Shown here one piece after another: positions 36,223 through 45,826 of a DNA stretch of 64,000 nucleotides. Every line of letters begins with the position of its first letter. Positions within the stretch are counted from its first letter, which is position 1. Location: contig NZ_FMTP01000003.1 of assembly GCF_900100155.1 (NCBI RefSeq), positions 434,001-498,000 on the forward strand, given 5' to 3'. The translations under genes and the position numbers were made by a program. The notes beneath the pieces were generated by a model. It saw only the letters and a list, made by a program, of their open reading frames with translations. It ran no database searches and had not been told where the DNA came from. Source of the stretch: Ancylobacter rudongensis. GTDB taxonomy: Bacteria > Pseudomonadota > Alphaproteobacteria > Rhizobiales > Xanthobacteraceae.

Positions 36223-38460
36223 ATGCCCGATCTTCTGCTCGAACTGTTCTGCGAAGAAATCCCCGCCCGCATGCAGGCCGGCGCGGCGGAAAGCCTGCGC
36301 AAGCTCGTCACCGATGCGCTGGTGGAGCGCGGCCTGGTCTATGAGGGCGCCAAGGCGTTCGTCACCCCGCGCCGGCTGGCGCTCGCCGTGCATGGCCTGC
36401 CTGCCCAGCAGCCGGACACGCATGAGGAGCGCAAGGGCCCGCGCGTCGGTGCCCCGCAAGGCGCGATCGACGGCTTCCTAAAGGCCGCCGGCCTCACCTC
36501 CATTGAGCAGGCGAGCATCGAGAGCGACCCGAAGAAGGGCGAGTTCTATGTCGCCCGCCTGCACAAGCATGGCCGCGCCACGCCTGAGGTGATCGCCGAG
36601 ATCATCCCGCAGGTGATCCGCGCCTTCCCCTGGCCGAAGTCGATGCGCTGGGGCAAGGGCTCGTCCAGCCCCACCACGCTGCGCTGGGTGCGCCCGCTAC
36701 AGTCCATCGTCTGCACCTTCGGGCCGGAGACCGAGGAGCCGGAAGTCGTGGCCTTCGAGGTCGACGGCATCCGCTCGGGCGATGTGACGCGCGGCCACCG
36801 TTTCCTCTCGGAAGGCACGATCCGCGTGCGCCGGCTGGAAGACTGGATGGCCAAGCTGGAGGCCGCCTTCGTCGTGGTCGACCGCGAGCGCCGCAAGGAC
36901 ATCATCCTCAACGACGCCAAGGACCTTGCACTCGCGCAGGGGCTGGAGCTGGTGGAGGATGCCGGCCTGCTGGAGGAGATCGCCGGGCTGGTGGAATGGC
37001 CTGTCGTGCTGATGGGGTCGTTCGACCCGGCCTTTCTCGACGTGCCGGACGAGGTGATCCGCGCCACCATCCGCGCCAACCAGAAGTGCTTCGTTTTGCG
37101 GGACCCCGCCACCGGGCGCCTCGCCCGCCGCTTCATCCTGGTGTCGAACCTTGCCGCCAGCGATGGCGGCGCGGCGATCATCGCCGGCAATGAGCGCGTC
37201 ATCCGCGCCCGGCTGTCGGACGCCAAGTTCTTCTGGGAGACCGACCAGAAGACCAACGCCACCGTGCCGCTGGCGGAACGGCTGGAACGGTTCGGCAACG
37301 TCACCTTCCACGAAAAGCTCGGCTCGCAGCTGGAGCGCATCCGCCGCATCGCCGCGCTGGCGCGCGAACTCGCGCCCGTGGTGGGGGCCGACCCGGACCT
37401 TGCCGAACAGGCCGCGCTCTACGCCAAGAGCGATTTGCGCACCGAAGTGGTGGGCGAATTCCCCGAAGTGCAGGGGCTGATGGGCCGCTACTACGCCCGG
37501 CTGGAAGGTCTGCCCGAGGAAATCGCTGCGGCGGCGGAAGAACACTACAAGCCGCAGGGCCCGACCGACTTTGTTCCCACCGCGCCGGTCTCGGTGGCGG
37601 TGGCGCTGGCCGACAAGCTCGACACGCTGGTCGGCTTCTGGGCCATCGACGAGAAGCCGACGGGCTCCAAGGACCCCTATGCGCTGCGCCGCGCGGCGCT
37701 GGGCGTGGTGCGGATCGTGCTGGAGAATGGGCTGAAACTGAGGCTGGGGCAGTTCTTTCGTTCGCTGTTCCGATCGGGTATGACCGCGAAAGTTGAGGTC
37801 GGAACCACAACAGTTGTAACGGGATTGTTTGGCACGAGAATTTTGGGGGCCGTACTTTCTGATACCGCATTAAGCTTTGAACAAGCGCGCGACCTAGTTT
37901 CGGAAACACTGGATATTCAGGCCGAATCTCTGACGACGGACCTCCTCTCCTTCTTCGCCGACCGTCTGAAGGTCCATCTGCGCGAAGCGGGTGCCCGCCA
38001 CGACCTCGTCGACGCGGTGTTCGCCCTTCCCGGCCAGGACGACCTGCTGCTCGTGGTGAAGCGCGTCGAAGCCCTTGGGCGGTTCCTTTCCACCGAGGAC
38101 GGCAAGAACCTGCTCGCCGGCACCAAGCGCGCGGCGAATATTCTGCGCATCGAGGAGAAGAAGGACGGCGTCACTTACGAGGGCGGCGTCGATATGGTGC
38201 TGCTGCACGAGCCGGAGGAACGAGCGCTGGCCGACGCCATCGCCGCGCTCGGCCCGCAGATCGAGGCGGCGCTGGCCGGTGAGGATTTCGAGGCCGCCAT
38301 GGCGCTGCTCGCCGGCCTGCGCGCCCCGGTCGATGCCTTCTTCGAGAAGGTGACGGTGAACGCGGAAGACCCGGCGCTGCGGGTCAACCGCCTGCGCCTG
38401 CTCGCCGACATCCGTGCCGCCACCCGCTCCATCGCCGATTTCGACCGCATCGAGGGGTAG
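36223..38460 (+). CDS. glyS: Glycyl-tRNA synthetase beta subunit
   Basis: tRNA-binding/proofreading subunit of the alpha2beta2 glycyl-tRNA synthetase. At 745 aa it is slightly long. It has the N-terminal [16 protein letters not shown] opening, central [18 protein letters not shown] and the HD-like [11 protein letters not shown]. The [17 protein letters not shown] element and the C-terminal anticodon-binding region [21 protein letters not shown] follow. Between about residues 507 and 566 the coding DNA turns noticeably AT-richer and uses rarer codons; the encoded segment does not resemble the usual GlyS linker, and the frame stays open. Confidence 0.96.
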   Translation: MPDLLLELFCEEIPARMQAGAAESLRKLVTDALVERGLVYEGAKAFVTPRRLALAVHGLPAQQPDTHEERKGPRVGAPQGAIDGFLKAAGLTSIEQASIESDPKKGEFYVARLHKHGRATPEVIAEIIPQVIRAFPWPKSMRWGKGSSSPTTLRWVRPLQSIVCTFGPETEEPEVVAFEVDGIRSGDVTRGHRFLSEGTIRVRRLEDWMAKLEAAFVVVDRERRKDIILNDAKDLALAQGLELVEDAGLLEEIAGLVEWPVVLMGSFDPAFLDVPDEVIRATIRANQKCFVLRDPATGRLARRFILVSNLAASDGGAAIIAGNERVIRARLSDAKFFWETDQKTNATVPLAERLERFGNVTFHEKLGSQLERIRRIAALARELAPVVGADPDLAEQAALYAKSDLRTEVVGEFPEVQGLMGRYYARLEGLPEEIAAAAEEHYKPQGPTDFVPTAPVSVAVALADKLDTLVGFWAIDEKPTGSKDPYALRRAALGVVRIVLENGLKLRLGQFFRSLFRSGMTAKVEVGTTTVVTGLFGTRILGAVLSDTALSFEQARDLVSETLDIQAESLTTDLLSFFADRLKVHLREAGARHDLVDAVFALPGQDDLLLVVKRVEALGRFLSTEDGKNLLAGTKRAANILRIEEKKDGVTYEGGVDMVLLHEPEERALADAIAALGPQIEAALAGEDFEAAMALLAGLRAPVDAFFEKVTVNAEDPALRVNRLRLLADIRAATRSIADFDRIEG

Positions 38461-38790
38461 GGGGCGCGGCCTCTCCCTTCGAGGCGGCCCGCGGGCGAAA
38501 TCACGCCCTCATCCCCGGGCTTGACCCGGGGACCCAGGGACTTGAAAGCCCAGCCCGTCAGGCTGAGGCGGCGCCGCAGGCGCCCTCGACGCACGCAGGC
38601 GCGAAGCAACCAGCCCACCACCGTCCGCAGCGCGCCATCCTTCGCGGCGCGCGGCGCGCGCACCTCAGGATGACGGTGCAGGGGCGGAGCGCTCGGCGCG
38701 GACAGCGCCCTCCCCCTGCTTGCACAGACGCGGGCGCGGAACCATCCTGCGCGCGGCGGCTTATGTCGTTACCACCCAGCGGAGCGTCCC
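38461..38790. other. Intergenic region after glyS with mosaic repeat sequence
   Basis: 330 bp. Apart from the palindrome at 38512-38532 it contains a GC-rich mosaic: a CGGCGCCGCAGGCGCC-type stem and a tail ending in CACCTCAGGATGACG, motifs that recur in intergenic DNA of Hyphomicrobiales. No gene is evident; open frames here are shadows without conserved features. Confidence 0.55.
38512..38532. repeat. Palindromic intergenic repeat, copy 2
   Basis: TCCCCGGG-CTTGA-CCCGGGGA followed by CCCAGG. It has the same loop and flank as copy 1 at 13176-13196, with compensatory changes in both arms (GGCC in copy 1, CCCC/GGGG here). Compensation in the arms suggests that the hairpin, not the exact sequence, is conserved. 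Confidence 0.7.
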
Positions 38791-38967
38791 ATGGATATCA
38801 ACATCATCGCCATCCAGCCGATCGTCGCGCTGATCGCCGGCATCCTCATCCTCGTGATGCCGCGCCTGCTCGCCTATATCGTCGCCATCTACCTGATCTT
38901 TATCGGCATCTCGGGCCTCATCGGCCCCGGCGGATTCGACAATATCGGCCAGCGGCTCGGCATCTAG
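38791..38967 (+). CDS. DUF3096 small membrane protein
   Basis: The 58 aa protein reads MDINIIAIQPIVALIAGIL, then ILVMPRLLAYIVAIYLIFIG, then GISGLIGPGGFDNIGQRLGI: two closely packed hydrophobic helices joined by a PR turn. The pattern fits DUF3096 (short YqaE-like membrane proteins); function unknown. A GGAGCG ribosome-binding site precedes the ATG. Confidence 0.8.
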   Translation: MDINIIAIQPIVALIAGILILVMPRLLAYIVAIYLIFIGISGLIGPGGFDNIGQRLGI

Positions 38968-39033
38968 CGCCACAACCGGACGCGGCGCCGGGTCCTCCCG
39001 CCAAGGCGGGAGGACATCTCACGTCACGCCGGG

Positions 39034-39906
39034 CTAGGCGCCGGGCGCGCGGGGCAGCACGAAGCGCTCGATGGCGTGGGCGACGCCGTCCTCCTCATTG
39101 GTGAGGGTGACGAAATGCGCCTGCTGCTTCACCTCCGGCGCGCCATTGCCCATGGCGATGGCAAGGCCGCCGACGGCGAACATCGGCAGGTCGTTCGACA
39201 TGTCGCCGATGACAGCCACCTCGTCGAGCGCCACCCCATAGTGCCGGGCGAAGGCGCGCACCGCATAGCCCTTGTCGGTGCCGGGCGGTGTCATGTCGAG
39301 ATATTTGGCCTGCGAGCGCCGCGCCGTGGCGCCTGTGCCCACCAGCGCCTGCAGCTCCGGCTCGCTCGCCGCCAGCATGTCGAAATCGGTCGAGGAGAAC
39401 ACGATCTTGCCGGCGCGGGTGATGTGGTCGCCGAAATCTTCCACCACTGTCGGCTGGAACGCCACGGTGCGGGTCTCCCCGGCGACATAGGTGCTGTCTG
39501 GGTCGGTGACAAACCACTCATTGTCGGCGAACACCCAGATCGAGGCGCCGCGCGGCTTCATCAGGGCGATGCCGGCACGGGCCGCCTCGGCGGCGACGAA
39601 ATGCTCCTCCACCACCGAGAAGTCGCGGCGCAGGATGGAGCCGCCATTGAAGCCGCCGAACAGATCGACATTCAGCGCCTCGACCATCAGCTTCATGCCG
39701 CGCGGCGGGCGGGCCGAGACGGCAGCGAAGGCGATGCCGGCGGCGTGCAGGCGGCGCACCGCCTCGATCGTGGCCGGCGTGACCTCCTTGGCCTTGTTCA
39801 CCAGCGTGCCGTCGACATCCGACACCATCAGGCGGATGCGCGAGGCCGGGGCGCTGGTCGCGCCCCCGCGCTCGTCAATTGCCTCAGCGAGGTTCGATAC
39901 GCTCAT
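39034..39906 (-). CDS. HAD-superfamily phosphatase, Cof-like (subfamily IIB)
   Basis: Cytosolic phosphohydrolase, predicted to act on sugar phosphates. The 290 aa protein has motif I RLMVSDVDGTLVNKA, motif II AVSARP, the IIB cap (about 90-195), and motifs III/IV in KGYAVRAFARHYG and AVIGDMSNDLPMFAVGG. The start MSVSNLAEAI at 39906 overlaps the zwf stop (ATGA), so it is coupled to zwf. In some bacteria 6-phosphogluconolactonase (pgl) takes this place; no pgl is seen in this cluster, and this HAD is not a member of that family. Confidence 0.9.
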   Translation of the reverse strand: MSVSNLAEAIDERGGATSAPASRIRLMVSDVDGTLVNKAKEVTPATIEAVRRLHAAGIAFAAVSARPPRGMKLMVEALNVDLFGGFNGGSILRRDFSVVEEHFVAAEAARAGIALMKPRGASIWVFADNEWFVTDPDSTYVAGETRTVAFQPTVVEDFGDHITRAGKIVFSSTDFDMLAASEPELQALVGTGATARRSQAKYLDMTPPGTDKGYAVRAFARHYGVALDEVAVIGDMSNDLPMFAVGGLAIAMGNGAPEVKQQAHFVTLTNEEDGVAHAIERFVLPRAPGA

Positions 39907-41447
39907 CGCGGGCGATCCCTTTCGAGCGGAAGCCACTGGAAGCCGTCTTGCGCCAGCATCACGTCCGACATCGCCGGGCCGCTGGAGCCGGCGGAATAGA
40001 ACTGCACCTCGTTCTCGCCGCCGCTGACCGCCTCCAGGATCGGCTCCACCGCCTCCCAGCCCGCCTCGATCGTGTCGGCCCGCTGGAACAGGGTGGGGTC
40101 GCCGCACAGGCAGTCATAGATCAGCGTCTCGTAGCCGGTGCTCGGCGCCGCCTTGAAGTAGTCGGCATATTTGAAGCTCATCTCGACATCCGAGAGCTTG
40201 ACCTTGCGGCCGGGCACCTTGGCGGCGAAACGCAGCGACACGCCCTCGTCGGGCTGGACATGGATCACCATCAGGTTCGGCTTCAGCGCCGTGGGCAGAT
40301 GGCGGAACAGCACGCCGGGCGCCCGCTTGAACTGGATGGCGATCTCGGTGCGCCGCACCGCCAGCGCCTTGCCGGTGCGAACATAGAACGGCACGCCGTT
40401 CCAGCGCCAGGAATCGACGTAGCATTTCAGCGCCACATAGGTCTCGGTGCGGCTGTCAGGATGCACGTCCTTCTCGTCGCGATAGTCCTTCACCGCCTCG
40501 CCATTGACGAAGCCGGCGCGGTACTGGCCGCGCACCGCCGCGCCGATCGCCTCGCTCGGGCGCATGTGGCGGATGGCTTCGATCACCTTGGTCTTTTCCG
40601 AGCGCACCGCGTCGGCATCGAAGGAGTTCGGCGGCTCCATCGCCGTCATGGCGAGCAGCTGGAACATGTGGTTCGGCACCATGTCGCGCAGCGCGCCTGT
40701 CGCGTCGTAGAAGCCGCCGCGCTGCTCCACCGTCACCGTCTCGGCGGCGGTGATCTGGACATGGTCGATATATTCCTTGCTCCAGATCGGCTCGAAAATG
40801 CCGTTGCCGAAGCGCAGCGCCATCATGTTCTGAACCGTTTCCTTGCCGAGGAAATGGTCGATCCGGTAAATCTGGCGCTCGTCGGCCACCGCCAGCAGGC
40901 GCCGGTTCAGCGCCTTGGCCGAGGGCATGTCGGAACCGAAGGGCTTTTCCACCACGATATGACGGAAGCTGTCCTCCCCCTCCTCCAGCAGGCCGGCGGC
41001 GCCGAGCTGCTCGGAGATGGTGGCGAAGAAGCGCGGCGCCACGGCGAGATAGAACACCGCATTCCCGGTCTGCGCCTTGCGCTGGTCCAGCCGCTCGCGG
41101 ATGCGCCCATAGGTGGCGGGGTCCTCGAAATCGCCGGAGACGTAGAAGATCCGGCTGACCAGCCAGCGCCAGGTCTCGCCTTCGGTATCGACCGAGCCCG
41201 GCAGCTCCCGCACCGCGTCGGTCAGGAAGGCGCGATAATCCTCCTCGCTCTGCGCGACATGGTCGACGCCGACAATGGCGAAGTCGTCGACCAGCACGCC
41301 CTCATGGGCGAGGTTGTAGAGCGAGGGCAGCAGCAGGCGCTTGGTGAGATCGCCCGAGGCGCCGAAGATGAAAAAGGTCGAGGCCGGTGCCGGCGCCGTA
41401 TCGGGCGCCAGCACCTTCTTGCCGAGAACGACGGATTCGCTTCCCAT
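39903..41447 (-). CDS. zwf: Glucose-6-phosphate 1-dehydrogenase
   Basis: First enzyme of the oxidative pentose-phosphate / Entner-Doudoroff route, G6P to 6-phosphogluconolactone. The 514 aa protein has the coenzyme motif FFIFGASGDLTKRLLLPSLYN (GASGDLT). The active-site motif is RIDHFLGKETVQNMMALRFGN, with the catalytic His/Lys. The C-terminal substrate domain (about 210-490) is full length. It overlaps the HAD gene by 4 bp and lies 18 bp after gnd. Confidence 0.97.
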   Translation of the reverse strand: MGSESVVLGKKVLAPDTAPAPASTFFIFGASGDLTKRLLLPSLYNLAHEGVLVDDFAIVGVDHVAQSEEDYRAFLTDAVRELPGSVDTEGETWRWLVSRIFYVSGDFEDPATYGRIRERLDQRKAQTGNAVFYLAVAPRFFATISEQLGAAGLLEEGEDSFRHIVVEKPFGSDMPSAKALNRRLLAVADERQIYRIDHFLGKETVQNMMALRFGNGIFEPIWSKEYIDHVQITAAETVTVEQRGGFYDATGALRDMVPNHMFQLLAMTAMEPPNSFDADAVRSEKTKVIEAIRHMRPSEAIGAAVRGQYRAGFVNGEAVKDYRDEKDVHPDSRTETYVALKCYVDSWRWNGVPFYVRTGKALAVRRTEIAIQFKRAPGVLFRHLPTALKPNLMVIHVQPDEGVSLRFAAKVPGRKVKLSDVEMSFKYADYFKAAPSTGYETLIYDCLCGDPTLFQRADTIEAGWEAVEPILEAVSGGENEVQFYSAGSSGPAMSDVMLAQDGFQWLPLERDRPR

Positions 41448-41465
41448 GGATTGCTGGCCCGCCGC

Positions 41466-42446
41466 TCACTTGGACTTGAATTCGGTATGGCCACCGAACT
41501 GGAAGCGCATGGCCGACAGGAGCTTCTCGCCGAAGGTGTGGTCCTGGCGCGAGCGGAAGCGGGTGTAGAGGGCGGCGGAAAGCACCTCGGCGGACACAGC
41601 CTCCTCGATCGCCGCCATCACCGTCCAGCGGCCCTCGCCCGAATCGGCGACCTCGCCGGGGAAATCGCTCAGCTGCTCGTCCTTGGTCAGGGCGATGGCG
41701 GAGAGATCGAGCAGCCAGGACGACACCACGCTGCCGCGACGCCACACTTCCGAGACGTCGGCGAGATCGAGCGTGAAGCGCTCATTCTCGGGCAGGGCGG
41801 TCGAATCCTTGTGCCGGAGAATCTCGAAGCCTTCGGCATAGGCCTGCATCAGCCCGTATTCGATGCCGTTATGCACCATCTTGACGAAATGGCCGGAGCC
41901 GGCCGGCCCGCAATGCATGTAGCCGTTCTCGACCCGCGAATCGCGGCCCTCGCGGCCCGGGGTGCGGGGAATGTCGCCAAGGCCGGGGGCGAGGGCGGCG
42001 AAGATCGGGTCGAGCCGGTCGACCGCCTCCTTGGTGCCGCCGATCATCATGCAGTAGCCGCGCTCCAGGCCCCAGACGCCGCCTGAGGTGCCGACATCGA
42101 TATAGTGCAGGCCCTTGGGCTCCAGTTCGGCGGCGCGGCGGATGTCGTCCTTGTAGAAGGTGTTGCCGCCGTCGATGATGACATCGCCCGGCGCCAGCAG
42201 CCCGGCCAGGGTAGCGATGGTGCTCTCGGTCGGTGCGCCGGCCGGCAGCATCACCCAGATGGCGCGCGGGGCGTCGAGCTTGGCGACGAGATCGGCGAGG
42301 TCGGCGGCGGGCCGGTTGCCTTCGCCACCCAGCTCCGTCACGGCGGCCTCGTTGCGGTCCCACACCACGCAGTCGTGTCCCGCCTTGGTGAGACGGCGCG
42401 CGATATTCCCACCCATGCGGCCAAGGCCAACGATTCCGAGCTGCAT
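41466..42446 (-). CDS. gnd: 6-phosphogluconate dehydrogenase, decarboxylating (short NAD-type)
   Basis: Oxidative decarboxylation of 6-phosphogluconate to ribulose-5-phosphate. The 326 aa form (start [19 protein letters not shown] at 42446) is the short GndA/YqeC-type, not the about 470 aa E. coli Gnd. The dinucleotide motif is GLGRMG (7-12); the substrate/catalytic motif is [20 protein letters not shown] with the catalytic Lys. Short enzymes of this kind are typically NAD-preferring, but cofactor use is inference. The upstream frame to 42611 is open but unconserved. Confidence 0.94.
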   Translation of the reverse strand: MQLGIVGLGRMGGNIARRLTKAGHDCVVWDRNEAAVTELGGEGNRPAADLADLVAKLDAPRAIWVMLPAGAPTESTIATLAGLLAPGDVIIDGGNTFYKDDIRRAAELEPKGLHYIDVGTSGGVWGLERGYCMMIGGTKEAVDRLDPIFAALAPGLGDIPRTPGREGRDSRVENGYMHCGPAGSGHFVKMVHNGIEYGLMQAYAEGFEILRHKDSTALPENERFTLDLADVSEVWRRGSVVSSWLLDLSAIALTKDEQLSDFPGEVADSGEGRWTVMAAIEEAVSAEVLSAALYTRFRSRQDHTFGEKLLSAMRFQFGGHTEFKSK

Positions 42447-42614
42447 CTGCTTTTCTCCCCGATACGACGCCAGCGCCCGCGAACCCCGCGGTCCGGGCCA
42501 GCGCCCGTTGCATTCAAGCCGAATGTCTAGGCCAAGCCTATGCCGACCATGCGACAATTGAAACGGGCCGGGTGAGAAAGCGCCGCCTTTGACCGATGAC
42601 GGTGCGTTCACATC

Positions 42615-44444
42615 TCAGGAAGAGAATTCGGTCTCGTGCTTCAGCACGTCCTCGGCCTCGGGGTTGAGCGGGCGGGCGGGACGCTCGGGAGTGATCAGCG
42701 GCTCGGGTTCGAGCGGCAGCGGCCCACGATCCTCGCCCTCGGCGAGCTGCCGGCGGAGCCGTTCCAGGTCGCGCTGGCGCACATCGGCGACGGTGGCCTG
42801 AGCGGTAGCGGCGTCGATGCCATTGGCGCGCAGGGCGGCCTCACCAAAGGCCAGCGCCGATTCGAAGGTCTCGCGAATCTCGTAATCCACCCCGCGCCCG
42901 CGCAGCGCCACCGCATGGGTCCGGTCGAAGGCCCGCGCATGCAGCCGCACATCGGGCATGTTCTGGCGGATGATCTCGACGATCCGGTCAGTGGTCTCGC
43001 GCCGGTCGACGCAGATGGCAACGACCCGTGCCCGCTCGGCACCGGCGGCGCGCAGCACGTCGAGCCGGGTGCCGTCGCCATAATAGATGCGGAAGCCGAA
43101 GCGGCCAGCGTTCTGGATCATCTCGACATCATTGTCGATGATCGTGACCTCCATCCCCTGCGCCAGCAGGCATTGCGAGACGATCTGGCCGAAGCGGCCG
43201 AAGCCGACGACCAGCACCGAGCCATGGGCGTCGCTGAAATCCTCGCTCGGCAAAGCGGCCTTTCGGCGATCCAGCCGCCGCGCCAGCTGCTCACCAAGCA
43301 GTGCCACCGGTGGGCCAAGCAGCATGGTCATCGCGGCGCAGGCGACCAGCATGTCGGACTGGCGCGAATCGATCAGCCCAAGCCCGAGGGCCAGCGGAAA
43401 CAACACGAAGGAGAACTCGCCCGCCGGCGTCAGCACCGAAGCGGAGCGCACCGCGTCGGCCCGCGTGCTGTCGGAGAAGCGGAACACCGCCCACACCGAG
43501 ACCGCCTTCACCAGCGTGACCAGCAGCGTGCCGATGATCAGCAGCGGCGCGTTGGCGAGCACCACCGGCAGGTTCATCGACATGCCCACGCCCATGAAGA
43601 ACAGCGCGATCAACAGGCCGCGAAAGGCGTCGATATTGGCTTCGAGCTCGTGCCGGAAATTCGATTCGGACAGCATGACGCCGGCCAGGAACGCGCCCAG
43701 CGCCATCGACATGCCGGCCGCCGCCATCAGCGCCCCGGCCCCCAGCACCACCAGCAGCGCCGCCGCCGTCATCACCTCGCGGGCGCCGGACCGGGCGAGG
43801 ATGCGGAACAGCGGCGTGAGCAGATAGCGACCGGCACCGATGATGAGCAGCATCGCCCCGACGATGATCGCCACATGCCGCGCCGAATCGAGAAAGCTGT
43901 GCTCCTCATGCGTGCCCTGCCCGAGAAAGGGCAGCAGGGCGAGCAGCGGCACGATCGCCATGTCCTGGAACAACAGCACCCCGAAGGCCCGCTGGCCATA
44001 GGGCTGGGCGAGTCCGCCCTTCTCCTCCAGCAGCTGCAGCGCGATCGAGGTCGCCGACAGCGCCAGCGCCATGCCGGCCACCAGCGCGCCGCGCCAGTCG
44101 AAGCCGGTTGCGGCGTAATGGGTCAGCACCGCAATGGCGGCTCCGCTGAACAGAAGCTGTGCCGTGCCCAGGCCGAAGATCGCCCGCCGCAGCGCCAGCA
44201 GCCGCGAGACCTGTAGCTCCAGCCCGATGATGAACAGCAGCAGCACGACGCCGATCTCGGCGACGGTGATGATGCGCTCGGGATCATCGAACGCGCCGAT
44301 GCCGGATGGGCCTATCGCCACCCCGGCCAGCAGGTAGCCGACGATCGGCGACAAGCCGAGCCGGCGCGCCACCGGAACGGCGATGACGGCGGTGGCGAGA
44401 AACACCAGCGCCCCCAGCAGCAATCCGTGACCGTCTTCATGCAT
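42615..44444 (-). CDS. KefB-type K+:H+ antiporter (CPA2 family)
   Basis: The 609 aa protein has a Na+/H+ exchanger domain of about 12 helices (1-380), including GYLLAGVAIGPSGIGAF and TPAGEFSFVLFPLALG. A TrkA-N domain follows with a Rossmann motif VLVVGFGRFGQIVSQCLL (about 400-520) and a variable acidic tail. CPA2 proteins of this shape act as glutathione-gated or constitutive K+ efflux systems in electrophile/pH stress. No KefF/KefG ancillary gene is adjacent. The ATG at 44444 is preferred over an open extension to 44555. Confidence 0.92.
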   Translation of the reverse strand: MHEDGHGLLLGALVFLATAVIAVPVARRLGLSPIVGYLLAGVAIGPSGIGAFDDPERIITVAEIGVVLLLFIIGLELQVSRLLALRRAIFGLGTAQLLFSGAAIAVLTHYAATGFDWRGALVAGMALALSATSIALQLLEEKGGLAQPYGQRAFGVLLFQDMAIVPLLALLPFLGQGTHEEHSFLDSARHVAIIVGAMLLIIGAGRYLLTPLFRILARSGAREVMTAAALLVVLGAGALMAAAGMSMALGAFLAGVMLSESNFRHELEANIDAFRGLLIALFFMGVGMSMNLPVVLANAPLLIIGTLLVTLVKAVSVWAVFRFSDSTRADAVRSASVLTPAGEFSFVLFPLALGLGLIDSRQSDMLVACAAMTMLLGPPVALLGEQLARRLDRRKAALPSEDFSDAHGSVLVVGFGRFGQIVSQCLLAQGMEVTIIDNDVEMIQNAGRFGFRIYYGDGTRLDVLRAAGAERARVVAICVDRRETTDRIVEIIRQNMPDVRLHARAFDRTHAVALRGRGVDYEIRETFESALAFGEAALRANGIDAATAQATVADVRQRDLERLRRQLAEGEDRGPLPLEPEPLITPERPARPLNPEAEDVLKHETEFSS

Positions 44445-44631
44445 GGACCCGCCATCCTCCGCCCGCTGCCCAGCCCCTACGTTAGAGGATCGGATGACGC
44501 GCGCCGATGGCGGAAGCGTGATGGTGCGGTGAAGAATTCGCGCGCCGGGCCGCAATTGCGTGATTCGGGCGTTGCGAAAAACGCTGGCGGCCCATGCCCT
44601 TACGGAAGGCGCAGGGGGCTGGCGCCGACAT

Positions 44632-44666
44632 GGAAAGGCCGGCAGCGCCCCGCGGCGTGCCGGCCT
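44632..44666 (-). terminator. Putative terminator of the fds operon
   Basis: Nine-base stem AGGCCGGCA / TGCCGGCCT (44636-44644 with 44658-44666) and a 13 nt loop, followed on the minus strand by TTTCC. It starts 19 bp past the fdsD stop. The long loop and short T-tract make it a moderate candidate. Confidence 0.5.
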
Positions 44667-44684
44667 CTGTCTGCAAAGAGCAAA

Positions 44685-44972
44685 TTAGTGGTGGTGCGCG
44701 GTCGGGCCGGGCACGTCGACCGTCGGGCGGGCGGCGGGAATGGTGTCGCGGCTGACCTTGGGCAGCGACTTCAGCGCTTCGAGCACGTCCGGCGCCAGCC
44801 CCTCGCCGCCCGCAGCGATATGGTCCTCAATGCGGGCGCGCATGCGCGGATCCCAGAAATCCCTGATGTGCTTGGCGACGCCGGTGACGGTCTTTTCGTG
44901 GCCCTGCGGCTGGAAAAACTTGCCGATCTGGTTCGCCATATAGACCAGACGTTCCATCGTGTTAGCCGACAT
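44685..44972 (-). CDS. fdsD: Formate dehydrogenase subunit delta
   Basis: Small accessory subunit of the soluble NAD+-dependent formate dehydrogenase. The 95 aa protein reads MSANTMERLVYMANQIGKFF and AKHIRDFWDPRMRARIEDHI, the conserved FdsD core, ending in a His-rich tail. Start 44972 overlaps the end of fdhD by 11 bp, supporting the assignment. It is the last gene of the operon, followed by a hairpin. Confidence 0.94.
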   Translation of the reverse strand: MSANTMERLVYMANQIGKFFQPQGHEKTVTGVAKHIRDFWDPRMRARIEDHIAAGGEGLAPDVLEALKSLPKVSRDTIPAARPTVDVPGPTAHHH

Positions 44973-45810
44973 GGGCGATACGCTCCTTCTCTGCCCCGTC
45001 CAGCACGATGCGATGGGGGTGGGTAAAGACTTCGAATCCATCATCGCGGGCGATGGCGACGAGGGTGATGCCCGCCTTCTCCGCCGTCCGCAGCGCCAGC
45101 GCCGTGGGGGCGGACACTGCCACCAGCACGGAAGCGCCGAGCATGGCGGTCTTCTGCACCATCTCGATCGACACCCGGCTGGTCAGCAGCACCACGCCGC
45201 CGCCCGCCGCATGACCCTCGCGGACGAGATGGCCGACGAGCTTGTCGAGCGCGTTGTGGCGTCCGACATCCTCGCGCACCGCCACCAGCCCGGCGGCGGG
45301 TTCCCAGAAGGCGGCCGCATGCACGGCGCGGGTCTGGTGATTAAGAACCTGCGCCGGCGGCAGCGAGGCGACGGCACGAGAAATCTCAGTGGCGGTGAAC
45401 CGCGCCCCGTCGGCCACGGTACGGGCGGGCTTCACCGCCAGTTCCAGGCTCTCCACCCCGCACAGGCCGCAGCCGGTGGGGCCGGCGATCTGACGGCGGC
45501 GCGCCACCATCTGGCCGGCGCGCGCCTCGTCGAGCCAGAGCCGCACCTCGACCCCGAGCACGCCGGCCTCGTCCTCGAATTCCAGCGTTTCGATGGACTG
45601 CACGTCGGCGAGGCTGTCGATCACGCCCTCGGTCAGGCTGAAGCCATAGCCGAAATCCTCCAGATCCGCCGGCGTCGCCATCATCACGGCATAGGTCGAG
45701 CCGTTATGGACGATGGCGACCGGCGTCTCCTCGGGGATCGCCCGCTCGCCCACCGTCGCCCCCGAAGGGGTGACGGCCAGGCGCGAGACGCGGGCGACCG
45801 GCGCGATCAT
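44962..45810 (-). CDS. fdhD: Formate dehydrogenase accessory sulfurtransferase
   Basis: Delivers sulfur to the molybdenum cofactor so that formate dehydrogenase is active (FdsC/FdhD role). With the start at 45810 the protein has 282 aa. The active cysteine pair is CGLCGVESLELA, and the nucleotide-binding signature REDVGRHNALDKLVGHLVRE is intact. An in-frame ATG at 45876 would overlap fdsA by 50 bp; the shorter start leaves 16 bp and better fits homologue length. Confidence 0.93.
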   Translation of the reverse strand: MIAPVARVSRLAVTPSGATVGERAIPEETPVAIVHNGSTYAVMMATPADLEDFGYGFSLTEGVIDSLADVQSIETLEFEDEAGVLGVEVRLWLDEARAGQMVARRRQIAGPTGCGLCGVESLELAVKPARTVADGARFTATEISRAVASLPPAQVLNHQTRAVHAAAFWEPAAGLVAVREDVGRHNALDKLVGHLVREGHAAGGGVVLLTSRVSIEMVQKTAMLGASVLVAVSAPTALALRTAEKAGITLVAIARDDGFEVFTHPHRIVLDGAEKERIAHVG

Positions 45811-45826
45811 CGACGGACGGCTCCGC

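Noticed and set aside
39879-42086. Plus-strand open frame of 735 codons
   Set aside because: Antisense to zwf and gnd, with no recognisable domain.
42447-42611. N-terminal extension of gnd
   Set aside because: Not conserved and not needed for the Rossmann motif, which starts right after Met at 42446.
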